Shown here: positions 45,439-55,213 of the stretch, in pieces
How the letters are laid out: every line of letters begins with the position of its first letter
How positions within the stretch are numbered: position 1 is the first letter of the stretch
Assembly: GCF_027214045.1 (NCBI RefSeq)
Contig: NZ_JAPWHE010000002.1
Span: forward strand, 1-64,000
Direction of reading: 5' to 3'
Origin: Castellaniella denitrificans
Lineage (GTDB): Bacteria; Pseudomonadota; Gammaproteobacteria; Burkholderiales; Burkholderiaceae_B
Length of the DNA stretch: 64,000 nucleotides
Notes under the pieces: generated by a model
The model's input: the letters and a program-made list of their open reading frames with translations, nothing else
Database searches by the model: none
What the model was told of the DNA's origin: nothing
Translations under genes and position numbers: made by a program

Positions 45439-47001
45439 ATGAGTCCCGACACCCACTACAACGCGCTGTTCATCTGCACGGGCAATTCGGCCCGCTCCAT
45501 CCTCGCCGAAGGCATCCTCAACGCACTCGGCCAGGGCCGCTTCCACGCCTATTCGGCGGGCAGCCAGCCCAAGGGTGAAGTGCATCCCCTGGCGCTGGCC
45601 ACACTCGAACGGCTGCGCATGCCGGCAGCGGGCTATCGCAGCAAGAGCTGGGACGAATTCGCAGCCCCGGGGGCGCCGGTGTTCGATTTCATCTTCACCG
45701 TCTGCGACAATGCCGCGGGCGAGGCCTGCCCGTTCTGGCCGGGCAAGCCGGTCACGGCGCATTGGGGGGTGCCCGACCCCGCCGCCGTCGAAGGCACGGA
45801 ATCCCAACGGCTCAAGGCGTTCCGGGATGCCGCGCTGACGCTGCGCAAGCGCATCGACCTGCTGCTGGCGCTGCCGATCCACCAGTTGGACGCGCTGTCA
45901 CTGCAACGCGCCTTGCAGGACATCGGCCGCCAATGCGGGAGAGCCCGCATGAGCCTGTTCGAGCGCTACCTGACCCTCTGGGTCTTCCTGTGCATCGTGC
46001 TGGGCATCGCGCTGGGCCAATTCGCGCCCGGAGTATTCCAGGCCATCGGACACCTGGAGATCGCCCGGGTGAACCTGCCGGTCGGCCTGCTGATCTGGGT
46101 GATGATCATCCCGATGCTGCTCAAGGTGGATTTCGGCGCCCTCGGGCAAGTCAAGCGCCATTGGCGCGGCATCGGCGTGACACTGTTCATCAACTGGGCG
46201 GTCAAGCCATTTTCGATGGCGGCGCTGGGGTGGCTGTTCATCCGGCAGGTCTTCGCCCCCTGGCTGCCCGCCGATCAACTGGACAGCTACGTCGCCGGCC
46301 TCATCCTGCTGGCGGCGGCGCCCTGCACGGCCATGGTGTTCGTCTGGAGCCGCCTGACCGGCGGCGACCCCGTGTTCACACTGTCGCAGGTCGCGCTGAA
46401 CGACACCATCATGGTGTTCGCCTTCGCCCCCATCGTCGGCCTGCTGCTGGGCCTGTCGTCCATCACCGTGCCCTGGGCCACGCTGCTGGTGTCGGTCGGG
46501 CTGTACATCGTGATCCCGGTCATCCTGGCGCAGATCTGGCGCCGCGTCCTGCTGAACAAGGGGCAAGCCGCCTTCGACGCCGCGCTGGCCCGCATCGGCC
46601 CGCTCTCCATGGCCGCCCTGCTGCTGACGCTGGTGCTGCTGTTCGCCTTCCAGGGCGAGGCCATCCTGCGGCAGCCGCTGGTGATCGCCATGCTGGCCGT
46701 GCCCATCCTGATCCAGGTGCTCTTCAATTCCGGCCTGGCTTATTGGCTCAATCGCCGGGCGGGCGAACGGCACAGCATCGCTTGTCCATCGGCTCTGATT
46801 GGCGCTTCGAATTTCTTCGAACTGGCCGTGGCCGCGGCCATCAGCCTGTTCGGCTTCCAGTCCGGCGCGGCACTGGCCACCGTCGTGGGCGTGCTGATCG
46901 AAGTCCCGGTGATGCTGCTGGTCGTGCGGATCGTCAACCGCAGCAAGGGCTGGTATGACGCGGGCGTCTGTGGACAAACAACCACTTTCCACGTACGGTA
47001 G
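45439..47001 (+). CDS. Arsenate reductase-arsenite efflux fusion (ArsC-Acr3)
   Basis: One 520-residue frame joining two functions. Residues 1-165 are an LMW-phosphatase type arsenate reductase: the nucleophile loop C13-TGNSA-R19, and Cys89 and Cys97 in [16 protein letters not shown]. From residue 171 ([20 protein letters not shown]) follows a complete Acr3 arsenite carrier with ten predicted helices, the essential Cys296 in [11 protein letters not shown] and Glu461 in [15 protein letters not shown]. The Acr3 part begins at what is normally its own start codon, and GGGAGAGCCCGC lies before that ATG, so a separate Acr3 could also be made from 45949. The fusion would hand arsenite directly from reductase to pump. 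No in-frame stop or frameshift is seen. Confidence 0.9.
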   Translation: MSPDTHYNALFICTGNSARSILAEGILNALGQGRFHAYSAGSQPKGEVHPLALATLERLRMPAAGYRSKSWDEFAAPGAPVFDFIFTVCDNAAGEACPFWPGKPVTAHWGVPDPAAVEGTESQRLKAFRDAALTLRKRIDLLLALPIHQLDALSLQRALQDIGRQCGRARMSLFERYLTLWVFLCIVLGIALGQFAPGVFQAIGHLEIARVNLPVGLLIWVMIIPMLLKVDFGALGQVKRHWRGIGVTLFINWAVKPFSMAALGWLFIRQVFAPWLPADQLDSYVAGLILLAAAPCTAMVFVWSRLTGGDPVFTLSQVALNDTIMVFAFAPIVGLLLGLSSITVPWATLLVSVGLYIVIPVILAQIWRRVLLNKGQAAFDAALARIGPLSMAALLLTLVLLFAFQGEAILRQPLVIAMLAVPILIQVLFNSGLAYWLNRRAGERHSIACPSALIGASNFFELAVAAAISLFGFQSGAALATVVGVLIEVPVMLLVVRIVNRSKGWYDAGVCGQTTTFHVR

Positions 47002-47081
47002 CGGAGCCGCCGGATGCTGGACGCCTCGTCACACAGACCAGCGCCATCCATGCCGGGTTTGTTTTCAAAGAGAGCAACTTC

Positions 47082-47468
47082 ATGAAAGAACTGGATATCG
47101 TTTCGTTTGGCAAATCGGATATTGAAAACACCCTGGAAAAAATGTCTCCGGGCGAAATCGACAAACTGGCCTTCGGCGCCATCGAACTGGACAAGAACGG
47201 CACGATCCTGAAATATAACGCGGCCGAGGGCGCCATCACCGGACGCAACCCCGCCGACGTCATCGGCAAGAACTTCTTCCGCGATGTCGCGCCCTGCACC
47301 TCAAAAGCGTCGTTCAAAGGCGTATTCGATGCCGGGGTCAGGGACAACAACCTGAACACCATGTTCGAGTATGTTTTCGACTACAACATGCAGCCGACCA
47401 AGGTGAAGGTGCATATGAAAACATCCATCAATGGCCAGTCCTACTGGATTTTCGTCAAGCGTCTCTGA
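47082..47468 (+). CDS. pyp: Photoactive yellow protein (PYP)
   Basis: A 128-residue PAS-fold blue-light receptor. It follows the Halorhodospira halophila protein along its whole length with a three-residue offset. All chromophore-pocket residues are present: Tyr45, Glu49, Thr53, Arg55 and the chromophore-bearing Cys72 (in DVAPCTS), and Met103. [20 protein letters not shown] and [13 protein letters not shown] are nearly signature-like. p-Coumaric acid bound to the cysteine isomerises with light. Base composition is clearly lower in GC than that of the neighbours, which suggests acquisition by transfer. AAAGAGAG precedes the ATG. It overlaps the following ligase gene. Confidence 0.95.
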   Translation: MKELDIVSFGKSDIENTLEKMSPGEIDKLAFGAIELDKNGTILKYNAAEGAITGRNPADVIGKNFFRDVAPCTSKASFKGVFDAGVRDNNLNTMFEYVFDYNMQPTKVKVHMKTSINGQSYWIFVKRL

Positions 47469-48708
47469 AGCGGTCGTGCGGCACCCTGCGGATCAGGCGC
47501 CGTCGTGGTGGGAACAGCACGGTGTGCTGCATCGCTTGGTCTGTGACCTGACGCATGCCGAACTCACCGCGCTGCGCAGGCGCCCCCCGGCCCATGCATT
47601 GCCCTGGCCGGAAAACACGCATCTGGCCGAGGACCTCGGCGCGGATTCGCTCGAGTTGATGGCGCTGGCGACACGGCTGTCGGAAATGCTGCATATCCAC
47701 GAAGCGGGCATCGAAGACTACCTGCTGGCCAGATTGCGCATCGACGACTGGACATCCGTCGCACTGACGAGCCTGCGCCGTTACAACACAGCGCTCACGT
47801 TCCGCACATCCGGCAGCAGCGGCCAAACAAAACCCTGCACCCACGACGCGTCATGGCTGTGGCAGGAATCGCTGGCCCTGGGCGAGCTGTTCCCGGGGCG
47901 ACGACGGCTGCTGTTCGCCGTCCCCAGCCACCACATTTACGGTTTTCTTTTCACCGTGCTGCTCCCCCAGGTACTCGACCTGCCAGCCGACCGGCTGATC
48001 GATCTGCGCCGCAGCAGCGCCGCGGCCCTGCCCGGCCAGTTGCGGGCGGGCGACCTGGTCGTGGCACACCCCGATTATTGGCGCACGGCCCTGACGCTCG
48101 TCCCCGCCTTTCCCGAGGACATCGTCGGGGTGACTTCCGGCGCGCCCTGCCCCGACGACATCGCGGCCGGACTGCGCGCGGCCGGGCTGTCGCGGCTGGT
48201 GCAGGTGTTCGGCAGCAGCGAAACCGCCGGCCTTGGCTGGCGCGACGACGAGACGGCGCCGTACCGGTGCTTTCCTTACTGGCAAGGCCCGGACCGGGAC
48301 GGTTCGATGCTGCGCCACATGATGGACGGCACCACGGCGTCTTTTACCGTGCAGGACGAGCTTGTCTGGAAGGACAGCCGCCACTTCCTGCCGCAAGGAA
48401 GACGCGATGAGGTGGTGCAAGTGGGGGGCAGGAATGTATCCCCGGCGCATGTCGCCCAGGTGCTGCGCCGGCATCCCCGCGTGCAGGACGCCAGCGTGCG
48501 GCTGATGCGCCCCGACGAGGGCCTGCGGCTGAAGGCGTTCGTGGTGCCGCGCCAGGATGTCGAGAACACCCATGCGCTGGCCGAGGCACTGGCCGGCTGG
48601 GTCCGTGATCACCTGACCGCCGCGGAGCGGCCAAGCACCTTCACATTCGGCCCGCAACTGCCACGCCAGCACAACGGCAAGCCGGCCGACTGGATCATCG
48701 AAGGCTGA
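47431..48708 (+). CDS. PYP-associated adenylate-forming ligase (p-coumarate activation), with ACP-like N-terminus
   Basis: A 425-residue (410 if GTG 47476 is the start) adenylate-forming enzyme. P-loop [12 protein letters not shown] is at about residues 123-134; [15 protein letters not shown] and [19 protein letters not shown] follow, and HNGKPADW at the end supplies the catalytic Lys. It overlaps pyp by 38 bp, so it is the likely counterpart of the p-coumaroyl-CoA ligase that prepares the PYP chromophore. Residues 64-90 ([20 protein letters not shown] onward) resemble the phosphopantetheine site of acyl carrier proteins, with Ser73 as candidate attachment residue. The acyl group might thus be held on the enzyme itself instead of free CoA. 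No tyrosine ammonia-lyase gene is in the window. Confidence 0.8.
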   Translation: MASPTGFSSSVSEAVVRHPADQAPSWWEQHGVLHRLVCDLTHAELTALRRRPPAHALPWPENTHLAEDLGADSLELMALATRLSEMLHIHEAGIEDYLLARLRIDDWTSVALTSLRRYNTALTFRTSGSSGQTKPCTHDASWLWQESLALGELFPGRRRLLFAVPSHHIYGFLFTVLLPQVLDLPADRLIDLRRSSAAALPGQLRAGDLVVAHPDYWRTALTLVPAFPEDIVGVTSGAPCPDDIAAGLRAAGLSRLVQVFGSSETAGLGWRDDETAPYRCFPYWQGPDRDGSMLRHMMDGTTASFTVQDELVWKDSRHFLPQGRRDEVVQVGGRNVSPAHVAQVLRRHPRVQDASVRLMRPDEGLRLKAFVVPRQDVENTHALAEALAGWVRDHLTAAERPSTFTFGPQLPRQHNGKPADWIIEG

Positions 48709-48754
48709 CCCGTTCGCAGAGTGGTTCAGACTGAGGGTCCGCGGCTGCATCATG

Positions 48755-48908
48755 ATCGTCCGGGCCCCATGGAAAATGGGGCCCGACCGCTGACGATCAG
48801 GCAGGCCGAAGGCCTGGTGAAAAAAATTCGACCGCCCAATAAAAAGCGTGTCATTCATCGCGTCATTCTGAGGCTGAACCCCAAAAATGAGCCTGAAAAA
48901 TGACACGC
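48755..48908. other. Cluster of inverted repeats between the PYP ligase gene and tmRNA
   Basis: Three structures follow one another: CGGGCCCCAT-GGAAA-ATGGGGCCCG (48761-48785) flanked by ATCGTC/GACGAT; CAGGCC-GAA-GGCCTG (48802-48816) followed by an A-rich run; and GCGTGTCATT/AATGACACGC (48846-48855, 48899-48908). The first two may end transcription of the pyp operon. I see no gene here. Confidence 0.5.
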
Positions 48909-48911
48909 CTG

Positions 48912-48936
48912 AATTTCAAATTATTGATTTGAAATG
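48912..48936 (-). terminator. Possible tmRNA terminator or processing hairpin
   Basis: On the minus strand ATTTCAAAT-CAATA-ATTTGAAAT forms a perfect 9-bp stem seven bases after the tmRNA CCA end. A T-run follows only some bases later, so it is a weak terminator or a processing signal. Confidence 0.45.
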
Positions 48937-48942
48937 GAAAAC

Positions 48943-49307
48943 TGGTGGAGCCGGGGGGAATTGAACCCCCGTCCGCAAGCCCTCCGCAAGTAGCTCTACA
49001 TACTTAGTCGGCCTATTTTGAGTTTTAACCTTGGATCATGCCGGACGACAGGCCCTTCCTTGGCGATTCGCACTGATTTAAGATCCGACCCAGCGACCTG
49101 GTCGAACCCGATTCCCTGTGAATGACGCTGCTGTGGGTTTGACCCCACCCGACCCAGGGACCAGTCGGTGCAGCGGCTCACCGCTTAAGCGGCCAGAGCG
49201 AAACGCTCGTCGTTGGCGTTTGTAGTTTTCCAGTGGATTTACGAGCGTACTGGTGCTCGGTATGCACTATCCTGTTTTGAGACCCACGTCGAAGCCAAAT
49301 CGGCCCC
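48943..49307 (-). ncRNA. ssrA: tmRNA (transfer-messenger RNA)
   Basis: A 365-base RNA that rescues stalled ribosomes and tags proteins for degradation. The 5' end GGGGCCGATTTGGCTTCGAC pairs with the 3' end CGGCTCC-ACCA to give a tRNA-like acceptor arm with encoded CCA, and the T-arm GTTCAATTC-like sequence is present. The tag frame at 49217-49185 reads ANDERFALAA followed by TAA, the form known from Bordetella and related betaproteobacteria. It is a useful marker for the taxonomic placement of the window. Confidence 0.97.
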
Positions 49308-49318
49308 AGGACATGCTT

Positions 49319-49347
49319 ATTATACCGGCATTTTTCAGATAATGAAA
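49319..49347 (-). promoter_or_regulatory. Promoter of ssrA
   Basis: On the minus strand TTTCAT (49347-49342), 17 bp, TATAAT (49324-49319), 12 bases before the mature tmRNA 5' end. The -10 is perfect, the -35 weak. Confidence 0.65.
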
Positions 49348-49421
49348 TTACAATCGGGGTCCATGAGGATGCAACGCCACATTCGCGCCGCCCTGCCGGC
49401 CGCCCCGTCCAGGACCCCGCC

Positions 49422-50288
49422 ATGCTGCGCTGGCTGACGGGGCGCGCCGCCCGGGACCACGCATTCGAGCAGGCCCTGGACTCCCTGGACACGCGGGTAT
49501 GGCCTCCCCTGCTGGCACGGCATGCCTTCCTGGCCGGCCTGGACGCGCGGGAAACCGAGACACTGCGCCGGCATACAGCCTGGATCCTGGCGAACAAGGC
49601 CTTCCACGGCGCTCACGGCCTGCGGGTAACGCCGGACATGCGCCGCTCGATCGCGATCCAGGCCGCCCTGCCGGTGCTGGGGCTGGACACCTCGCTGTAC
49701 CGGGGCTGGACGCAGATCGTCGTCTACCCGGGCGGCTTTCTGGTGCGGCGCGCCGAGACCGACGAGGCCGGCGTGGTCCACGAGTACGAGCAGGAAACGT
49801 CGGGCGAATCCTGGGAAGGCGGTCCGGTGATCCTGTCCTGGGAAGACGCGCGTGCCGGGACGGACACGCAGACGAATGTGGTGATCCACGAATTCGCCCA
49901 CAAGCTCGACCAGCGCGACGGCGACGCGGACGGCATGCCGGGGTTGCGCGCGCACCGGGACCTGGATCCGCGCCATTGGCGCGAGGTGCTGGACCGGACC
50001 TTCGACGATTTCAACGCCTGGCTCGACGAGGTGGAGGCGCTCATCCCGCCCGACGTGGACCCGGAATCCGACGAGGCCGCCGGATGGTACGCGGAACTGC
50101 CGCTGGATCCCTATGCCGCGCAGGACCCGGCTGAATTCTTCGCCGTCAGTTCGGAGAGTTTCTTCATCGATCCTTGGGCGATGGCGGCGGCCTGGCCCGA
50201 CTGGTACCGCTTGTTGGCGCGGTATTATCGGCAGGATCCACTGCGCCGACTGGAAGACGCCGGCGTGCAGCGCCCCGTCCGCCCCTGA
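49422..50288 (+). CDS. mtfA: Zinc-dependent peptidase MtfA
   Basis: A 288-residue cytosolic zinc peptidase. The metal site VVIHEFAHKLDQRDG provides HEFAH, and DPAEFFAVSSESFF the third ligand Glu, as in the anthrax-lethal-factor-like M90 family. In E. coli MtfA binds the repressor Mlc and so influences glucose phosphotransferase expression; the partner here is unknown. It is divergent from tmRNA. Confidence 0.92.
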   Translation: MLRWLTGRAARDHAFEQALDSLDTRVWPPLLARHAFLAGLDARETETLRRHTAWILANKAFHGAHGLRVTPDMRRSIAIQAALPVLGLDTSLYRGWTQIVVYPGGFLVRRAETDEAGVVHEYEQETSGESWEGGPVILSWEDARAGTDTQTNVVIHEFAHKLDQRDGDADGMPGLRAHRDLDPRHWREVLDRTFDDFNAWLDEVEALIPPDVDPESDEAAGWYAELPLDPYAAQDPAEFFAVSSESFFIDPWAMAAAWPDWYRLLARYYRQDPLRRLEDAGVQRPVRP

Positions 50289-50322
50289 GGCGGGCCGCCC
50301 ACTCCACCAAAGGAACCCGACC

Positions 50323-50994
50323 ATGGACATCACCCTCACAGCCGCCGACGGCCACGCGTTCACCGCCTACCTGTGCGGACCCGAGGACGCCCGCACGGGC
50401 GTCGTCGTGCTGCCGGAAATCTTCGGCATCAATGGCCACATCCGCCAGATGGCCGATCGTTTCGCGGCGCAGGGATACCGGGCGATCTGCCCCTCCTTGT
50501 TCGATCGGGCGGCGGACGGCGGCAACGGCCTGCAACTCGGCTACGACGAGGCGGGCCGGGACCGCGGCCTGGCCTTGCGCAAGGCGATCCGCGACGAGGA
50601 CGCCCTGCTGGACATCGAGGCGGCCGCCGCCGCGCTGAAGGGCCAGGTCGCGCGCCTGGTGACGGGCTATTGCTGGGGCGGCTACCTGTCCTGGCGCGCC
50701 GCCTGCCTGAGCGACACCTTCGCGGCCGCGTCCTGCTGGTACGGCGGGGGCATCGCGCGCCACGCCCACGACACGCCCCGGATTCCCGTGCAGATGCACT
50801 TCGGCGGCCAGGACGGCTCGATCCCGCTGTCGGATGTACAAGCCATCCAGGCGGCGCAGCCCGGCCTGCCGATTCACGTCTATCCGGAAGCCGGCCACGC
50901 ATTCGGGCGCGAAGGCACGGCGGCCCACCACCCGGCTTCGGCGGCGCTGGCCTGGGAACGGACGCTGGCGTTCTTCGCCATTCACGCGGCCTGA
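50323..50994 (+). CDS. Dienelactone hydrolase family protein
   Basis: A 223-residue alpha/beta hydrolase. The catalytic Cys is in VTGYCWGGYLSWRA, the Asp in FGGQDGSIP and the His in PEAGHAFGRE, as in dienelactone hydrolases. LPEIFGINGHIRQMADRFAA is typical of the N-terminus. In degradative clusters these enzymes open dienelactones from chloroaromatics, but no aromatic genes are adjacent, so the substrate is open. AAAGGAACCCGACC gives a good start. Confidence 0.88.
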   Translation: MDITLTAADGHAFTAYLCGPEDARTGVVVLPEIFGINGHIRQMADRFAAQGYRAICPSLFDRAADGGNGLQLGYDEAGRDRGLALRKAIRDEDALLDIEAAAAALKGQVARLVTGYCWGGYLSWRAACLSDTFAAASCWYGGGIARHAHDTPRIPVQMHFGGQDGSIPLSDVQAIQAAQPGLPIHVYPEAGHAFGREGTAAHHPASAALAWERTLAFFAIHAA

Positions 50995-51264
50995 GGCGCA
51001 GCGGAACGCCGGGCCTCGGCCCGCGTTTCGGCGCCGTTTCCGCAACAAACGTGAACAGTTGTTCCGGTCACGGCCGGAAAACCGCGCGCCGGTAGCCTTT
51101 TGAAGCGACTGTCCTCCGGGTCTTCACAATCCGTGCCATCCGGACAGGCCACAATGGGGGCCTCTCGATCCGCAGGACAAGCCATGAAAAACAAGAGTCT
51201 CCACACTGCGCCTTCGGCTTTCCGCCTTCCGAAAGGACGCTTTTCATCTTGGGGCGGCCCGGCA
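50995..51264. other. Intergenic stretch of 270 bases
   Basis: No gene or strong structure is visible. An in-frame ATG at 51184 would extend the next gene upstream, but it would put the signal peptide in the middle of the protein. Confidence 0.4.
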
Positions 51265-51585
51265 ATGAAAAAAAGCATCGCGGCGGCGGCCCTGTTCGCC
51301 GGCGCGCTGGTTGCTGGACCGGCCGCCCACGCGGGCGACGTGGACGTCGGCATTTCCATCGGCATCCCCGGCTTCATCTGGGGGGGGCCGGCCTATTATC
51401 CACCGCCGCCGCGCCATTACCACCGCCCGCGCGTGATCGTGGTGCCCGAACCCGTCTACGTGCCCGGCCCCGGCTACCGTGCCGGCTGGGAAGATCGCGG
51501 CCACTACGACCGTCACCCGCGCAGATACTGGAAGGAAAACTGGAAACACGACCGTGGCCATCGCGGCCGCGGCTGGGACGACTGA
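51265..51585 (+). CDS. Small secreted Pro/Tyr/Arg-rich protein
   Basis: A 106-residue exported protein with signal peptide MKKSIAAAALFAGALVAGPA (cleavage near AHA-GD). The mature part starts GDVDVGISIGIPGF, followed by a Pro-rich part (YYPPPPRHYHRPR, then VPEPVYVPGPGYR) and a basic, His- and Arg-rich tail. Such proteins are common in Burkholderiales envelopes; no function is known. It ends four bases from the convergent pirin gene. Confidence 0.75.
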   Translation: MKKSIAAAALFAGALVAGPAAHAGDVDVGISIGIPGFIWGGPAYYPPPPRHYHRPRVIVVPEPVYVPGPGYRAGWEDRGHYDRHPRRYWKENWKHDRGHRGRGWDD

Positions 51586-51589
51586 GGTC

Positions 51590-52453
51590 TTAGTGGGTCA
51601 GCACACCGTCCCGGTAATCGCGCAAGGCCTGCTCGATTTCCTCGGGGGTGTTCATGACGAAGGGGCCGTACTGGACGACGGGCTCGTTCAGCGGCTTGCC
51701 GGCCAGCACCAACACCCGCACGCCATCGGCGCCGTCCGGCGCCGCGGCAATATGCAGGGTGTCGCCTTGCGTGCCGAACCAGACGGTATGCCCCGGTTCG
51801 ACCGCGCGGCCATCGGCATCCAGCCGACCTTCGAACACATACAGCAGAACCTGATGGGTCGCCGGGACCGGGATGTCCACCGGCTGTCCCGCCATGACGC
51901 GGATGTCGGCGATCAGCGGCTGGGTGGCGGGATTCGCCCGGCCCGGCCCCCGCAGCGGGCAGGTCGCCCAGGGGATGATGCCGGCGATCAGCTTGATGAA
52001 GCCGCCTTCGGGCAATTCGGCCGTCGCGAGCGCTTCGGCCGGAATGTCGCGATAGCGCGCGGGCTGCATCTTGTCGGCGGCCGGCAGGTTCAGCCAGATC
52101 TGGAAACCGCGCAGCAGGCCGTTTTCCTGCTGGGGCATTTCCTCATGGATGATGCCGCGCCCGGCGGTCATCCATTGCACGCCCCCGGCCTTCAGGTCGC
52201 CCTCGTTGCCCAGATGGTCGCGGTGGCGCATGTGGCCATCGACGATATAGGTCACGGTCTCGAAGCCGCGATGCGGATGCGGCGGGAAACCCGCAATATA
52301 GTCGTCCGGGTCGTCGGAGGAAAACGCATCCAGCATCAGGAAGGGATCCATGCGGTACTGCCGCTGCTGCCCCAGGGCGCGCAGGAGCCGCACGCCCGCG
52401 CCGTCCTGGGTGGGCTGGGCGGGAAGGATCCGTGCGACGGCCCGGCGGGACAT
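51590..52453 (-). CDS. Pirin family protein
   Basis: A 287-residue bicupin. The N-terminal metal site is in GFPPHPHRGFETVTYIVDG and the paired motif in MTAGRGIIHEEMPQQE, with RGFQIWLNLPAADKMQPARY, all typical of pirins. Some relatives have quercetinase activity; the physiological role is usually unknown. It lies one base after lipA on the same strand, so it could be co-transcribed. Confidence 0.92.
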   Translation of the reverse strand: MSRRAVARILPAQPTQDGAGVRLLRALGQQRQYRMDPFLMLDAFSSDDPDDYIAGFPPHPHRGFETVTYIVDGHMRHRDHLGNEGDLKAGGVQWMTAGRGIIHEEMPQQENGLLRGFQIWLNLPAADKMQPARYRDIPAEALATAELPEGGFIKLIAGIIPWATCPLRGPGRANPATQPLIADIRVMAGQPVDIPVPATHQVLLYVFEGRLDADGRAVEPGHTVWFGTQGDTLHIAAAPDGADGVRVLVLAGKPLNEPVVQYGPFVMNTPEEIEQALRDYRDGVLTH

Positions 52454-52454
52454 G

Positions 52455-53441
52455 TCAGAGCCCGACGTTGTCCTTTTCCAGCACCTGTTCCGCGCGGTAG
52501 CTGGAGCGCACCAGCGCGCCGGAGACGACCTCGCGGAAGCCCTTGGACAGGCCCAGGTCGCGGTAGGCGCGGAACTGCTCGGGCGTGACGAAGCGGCGCA
52601 CCGGCAAGTGATTGGCCGTGGGCCGCATGTACTGGCCGAAGGTCAGGATGTCGACGTTGGCGGCGCGGATGTCATCCATCGCCTGCTCGATTTCCTCGTC
52701 GGTCTCGCCCAGGCCCAGCATGATGCTGGTCTTGGTGAGGGTCTGGGGCGCGTAGGTCTTGGCGTGGGCCAGCACATCCAGCGTCTGGCGGTACCCGGCC
52801 CGGACATCGCGCACCACGTGCGTCAGGCGCTCGACGGTTTCGACGTTCTGGGCGAAAGTGGTCAGGCCGGCGTCCAGGATCTTTTCCACGCAGCCGTGGT
52901 TGCCCTGGAAATCGGGCGTCAGGGCCTCGACCGCCGTCCGCGGCGAGCGCTCGTGGATGGCGCGGATACAGGCGGCGTAATGGCCCGCCCCGCCATCGAT
53001 CAGGTCGTCCCGGTCGACCGAGGTGAGCACCACGTATTTCAACTGCATCAGCGCCACCGCGTCGGCCACGCTGGCCGGCTCGTTGTGGTCCAGCCAGCCA
53101 TGGGGATTGCCGGTGCTGACGGCGCAGAATTTGCAGGCGCGCGTGCAGACCGAACCCATCAGCATCAGGGTCGCCGTGCCCCGTCCCCAGCATTCGGCGA
53201 TGTTGGGGCATTTGGATTCGGCGCAAACGGTGTTGAGCTTGTGCGTCTCGACGATCTCGCGGACTTCCTGGTAGCGTTCGCCCGACGGGATGCGCACCCG
53301 CAGCCAGGCCGGTTTGGGTGCGGAATCGGGGATTTCGGTCAGCTCGCTGGGCCGCATGCCGTCCTTGACGGCCTTGGTGCCTTGGGGACTGATGAATTTG
53401 GACCCCGAGCGGGCGCGGATGATGGGGACTTCGGTCGTCAT
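52455..53441 (-). CDS. lipA: Lipoyl synthase
   Basis: A 328-residue radical SAM enzyme that inserts two sulfur atoms into octanoyl groups on 2-oxoacid dehydrogenases. The auxiliary cluster motif is [12 protein letters not shown], the radical SAM motif CTRACKFC, and the C-terminal RSSYRAEQV is complete. The ATG at 53441 begins the usual N-terminus; upstream codons lack a site. No lipB is adjacent. Confidence 0.97.
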   Translation of the reverse strand: MTTEVPIIRARSGSKFISPQGTKAVKDGMRPSELTEIPDSAPKPAWLRVRIPSGERYQEVREIVETHKLNTVCAESKCPNIAECWGRGTATLMLMGSVCTRACKFCAVSTGNPHGWLDHNEPASVADAVALMQLKYVVLTSVDRDDLIDGGAGHYAACIRAIHERSPRTAVEALTPDFQGNHGCVEKILDAGLTTFAQNVETVERLTHVVRDVRAGYRQTLDVLAHAKTYAPQTLTKTSIMLGLGETDEEIEQAMDDIRAANVDILTFGQYMRPTANHLPVRRFVTPEQFRAYRDLGLSKGFREVVSGALVRSSYRAEQVLEKDNVGL

Positions 53442-53632
53442 GGAAAACCTGCGGGAAATATTTGGAATCGGGCGCCCGTCACCCCCGGCGGACGCCTGTC
53501 CCGATAGTACCACGCGCCCTCGCGCCGACCGCTTCGTCCGACCCCGCAACGCGGCCATAGTCACTATTCCGGTCCGTTTCGAGCCGTGCCCGCCTGTTTC
53601 GCCCCACTGCCCGGCCCGGTATACTCCCCGCC

Positions 53633-55213
53633 ATGCTGCCGGCCGCCCCCCCGAAGATCCCCCTGCTCGCCCGTCCGCCGGGCACCGCCCTGGTGCTGCT
53701 TTGCCTGCTGGGCATGGTCGTGCTCTGGACGACGCTGTGCGCCCTCAGCCATTCGGCTCCCGACCTGGACGGCATGGAAGAACTCGTCTGGGCGGCCAGC
53801 CTGGAACTGGGCTATGTCAAGCATCCGCCGCTGCCTTCCTGGTTCATGCACCTGGCCACGGAGCTGCTGGGCCGGCCGGTGTGGCTGCCCTTTCTGATGG
53901 GACAGGTCTTTTCGGCGCTGGGGCTGTGGTTCGTGTGGAAACTGGGCCGCGACCTCACCACGCCCCACCGGGCGCTGATCGCCACGCTGCTGGTCTCGAC
54001 AACCGCCTATTTCTCGTTGCGCGGCACGATCTACAACCACAACACGGCGCAGCTCTGGTCGATCACCGCTTCGATCTGGCTGTTCCACCGGGTCATGCGC
54101 GGCGGCCGGACGCGCGACTGGGCGCTGCTGGGCGCGGTCGGCGGCCTGGCGATGCTGACGAAGTACAGCGCCTTGATCCAGTTCGCCGCCTTCTTCCTGT
54201 ACGCGCTGCGCAGCGGCGCCCTGCGGCGCCCCGACGTCTGGCGCGGCATCGCCGTCGCCACCGCGACGTTCCTCCTCGTGCTCAGTCCTCACCTGTGGTG
54301 GCTGGATCTGCACCATTTCGAGCCTTTGCGCTACGCCGACGCTTCGTTGCAAGCGGGGGGCCGACTGGCCGCCCTGAAGGATCTGCTGGACTTCACCCTG
54401 GACCAGGCCGGGCGCCTGGCGCCCATGGTGCTGGCGTTGGCCGCCTGGACCTTGTGGCGCCGGCGCCGGGGCGACCGGGCACCCGGCCATGCGGCCAACG
54501 ACGAACGCTTCGCGGGTGCGGCCGCCGCCCCGCGCTACTGGTCCGACCTGGACGCCGAGGACCGGCGTTTCCTGCTGTGGGTCGGCCTGGCGCCCTTTCT
54601 CAGCACGGTGCTCGTCTCGCTGGCGCTGGGTTCGCGGCTGGAAGCTTCCTGGGCCAGCACCTTCTTCGTGCTGTTCGGCTTTTACGGCCTGGGCTGGTTG
54701 CGCGGTCCCGAGGCGGTGCAGTTGCGGCGCATCCTGATCCTGGCGGCGGCGCTGCATGCCCTGATGGCCGTCGGCTACGCCGTCGCCCGGGGACCGATCG
54801 CCCAATGGACGGGGCATGCCGCACGTTCCACCTACCCCGGGCCCGAACTGGCGGCGCACGCGCTGCGGCACTGGCGGGAGCATCAACCGGGGCGGCCCCT
54901 GCGCGTCGTGGTCTCGAACACCTGGATGGGCGGCAACATCGCTGTGCACGTGGGCCCCGAAACCCGGGTCTGGATCGACGCCAGCGACGAGCAATCCCCC
55001 TGGTTCGCGCCGGGAACGGCCCTGCGCTGCGGCGCGCTGGTCGCCTACAGCGAACGCGGGCGCGCCGCGCCGGTGCCCGCCGTGCGGGCCCTGTATGACG
55101 CGGCGCCATGGAAAGGTGTGGACGAGGTGCGCTGGTCCGGCCCCAAGGGACCGGTGATCGATCTGCACTGGGCCGTGCTGCCCGCCACGCCCGCCTGCCT
55201 GAGGGGCGACTAG
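53633..55213 (+). CDS. GT39-like membrane glycosyltransferase (ArnT/PMT superfamily)
   Basis: A 526-residue integral membrane protein with about 8-10 helices. The first periplasmic loop carries [10 protein letters not shown], in the place of the catalytic acidic motif of ArnT/PMT enzymes, and [20 protein letters not shown] is typical of the PMT_2 domain. Such proteins move a sugar from a polyprenyl phosphate to lipid A or protein in the periplasm. The acceptor cannot be deduced. The stop codon overlaps that of the convergent GGDEF-EAL gene over CTAG. Confidence 0.85.
   Translation: MLPAAPPKIPLLARPPGTALVLLCLLGMVVLWTTLCALSHSAPDLDGMEELVWAASLELGYVKHPPLPSWFMHLATELLGRPVWLPFLMGQVFSALGLWFVWKLGRDLTTPHRALIATLLVSTTAYFSLRGTIYNHNTAQLWSITASIWLFHRVMRGGRTRDWALLGAVGGLAMLTKYSALIQFAAFFLYALRSGALRRPDVWRGIAVATATFLLVLSPHLWWLDLHHFEPLRYADASLQAGGRLAALKDLLDFTLDQAGRLAPMVLALAAWTLWRRRRGDRAPGHAANDERFAGAAAAPRYWSDLDAEDRRFLLWVGLAPFLSTVLVSLALGSRLEASWASTFFVLFGFYGLGWLRGPEAVQLRRILILAAALHALMAVGYAVARGPIAQWTGHAARSTYPGPELAAHALRHWREHQPGRPLRVVVSNTWMGGNIAVHVGPETRVWIDASDEQSPWFAPGTALRCGALVAYSERGRAAPVPAVRALYDAAPWKGVDEVRWSGPKGPVIDLHWAVLPATPACLRGD

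Noticed and set aside
45439-47001. Reading arsC and acr3 as two separate genes with a missed stop
   Set aside because: The frame is continuous through the junction and no frameshift sign is seen, so the fusion is taken as real; the internal start is kept as a possibility.
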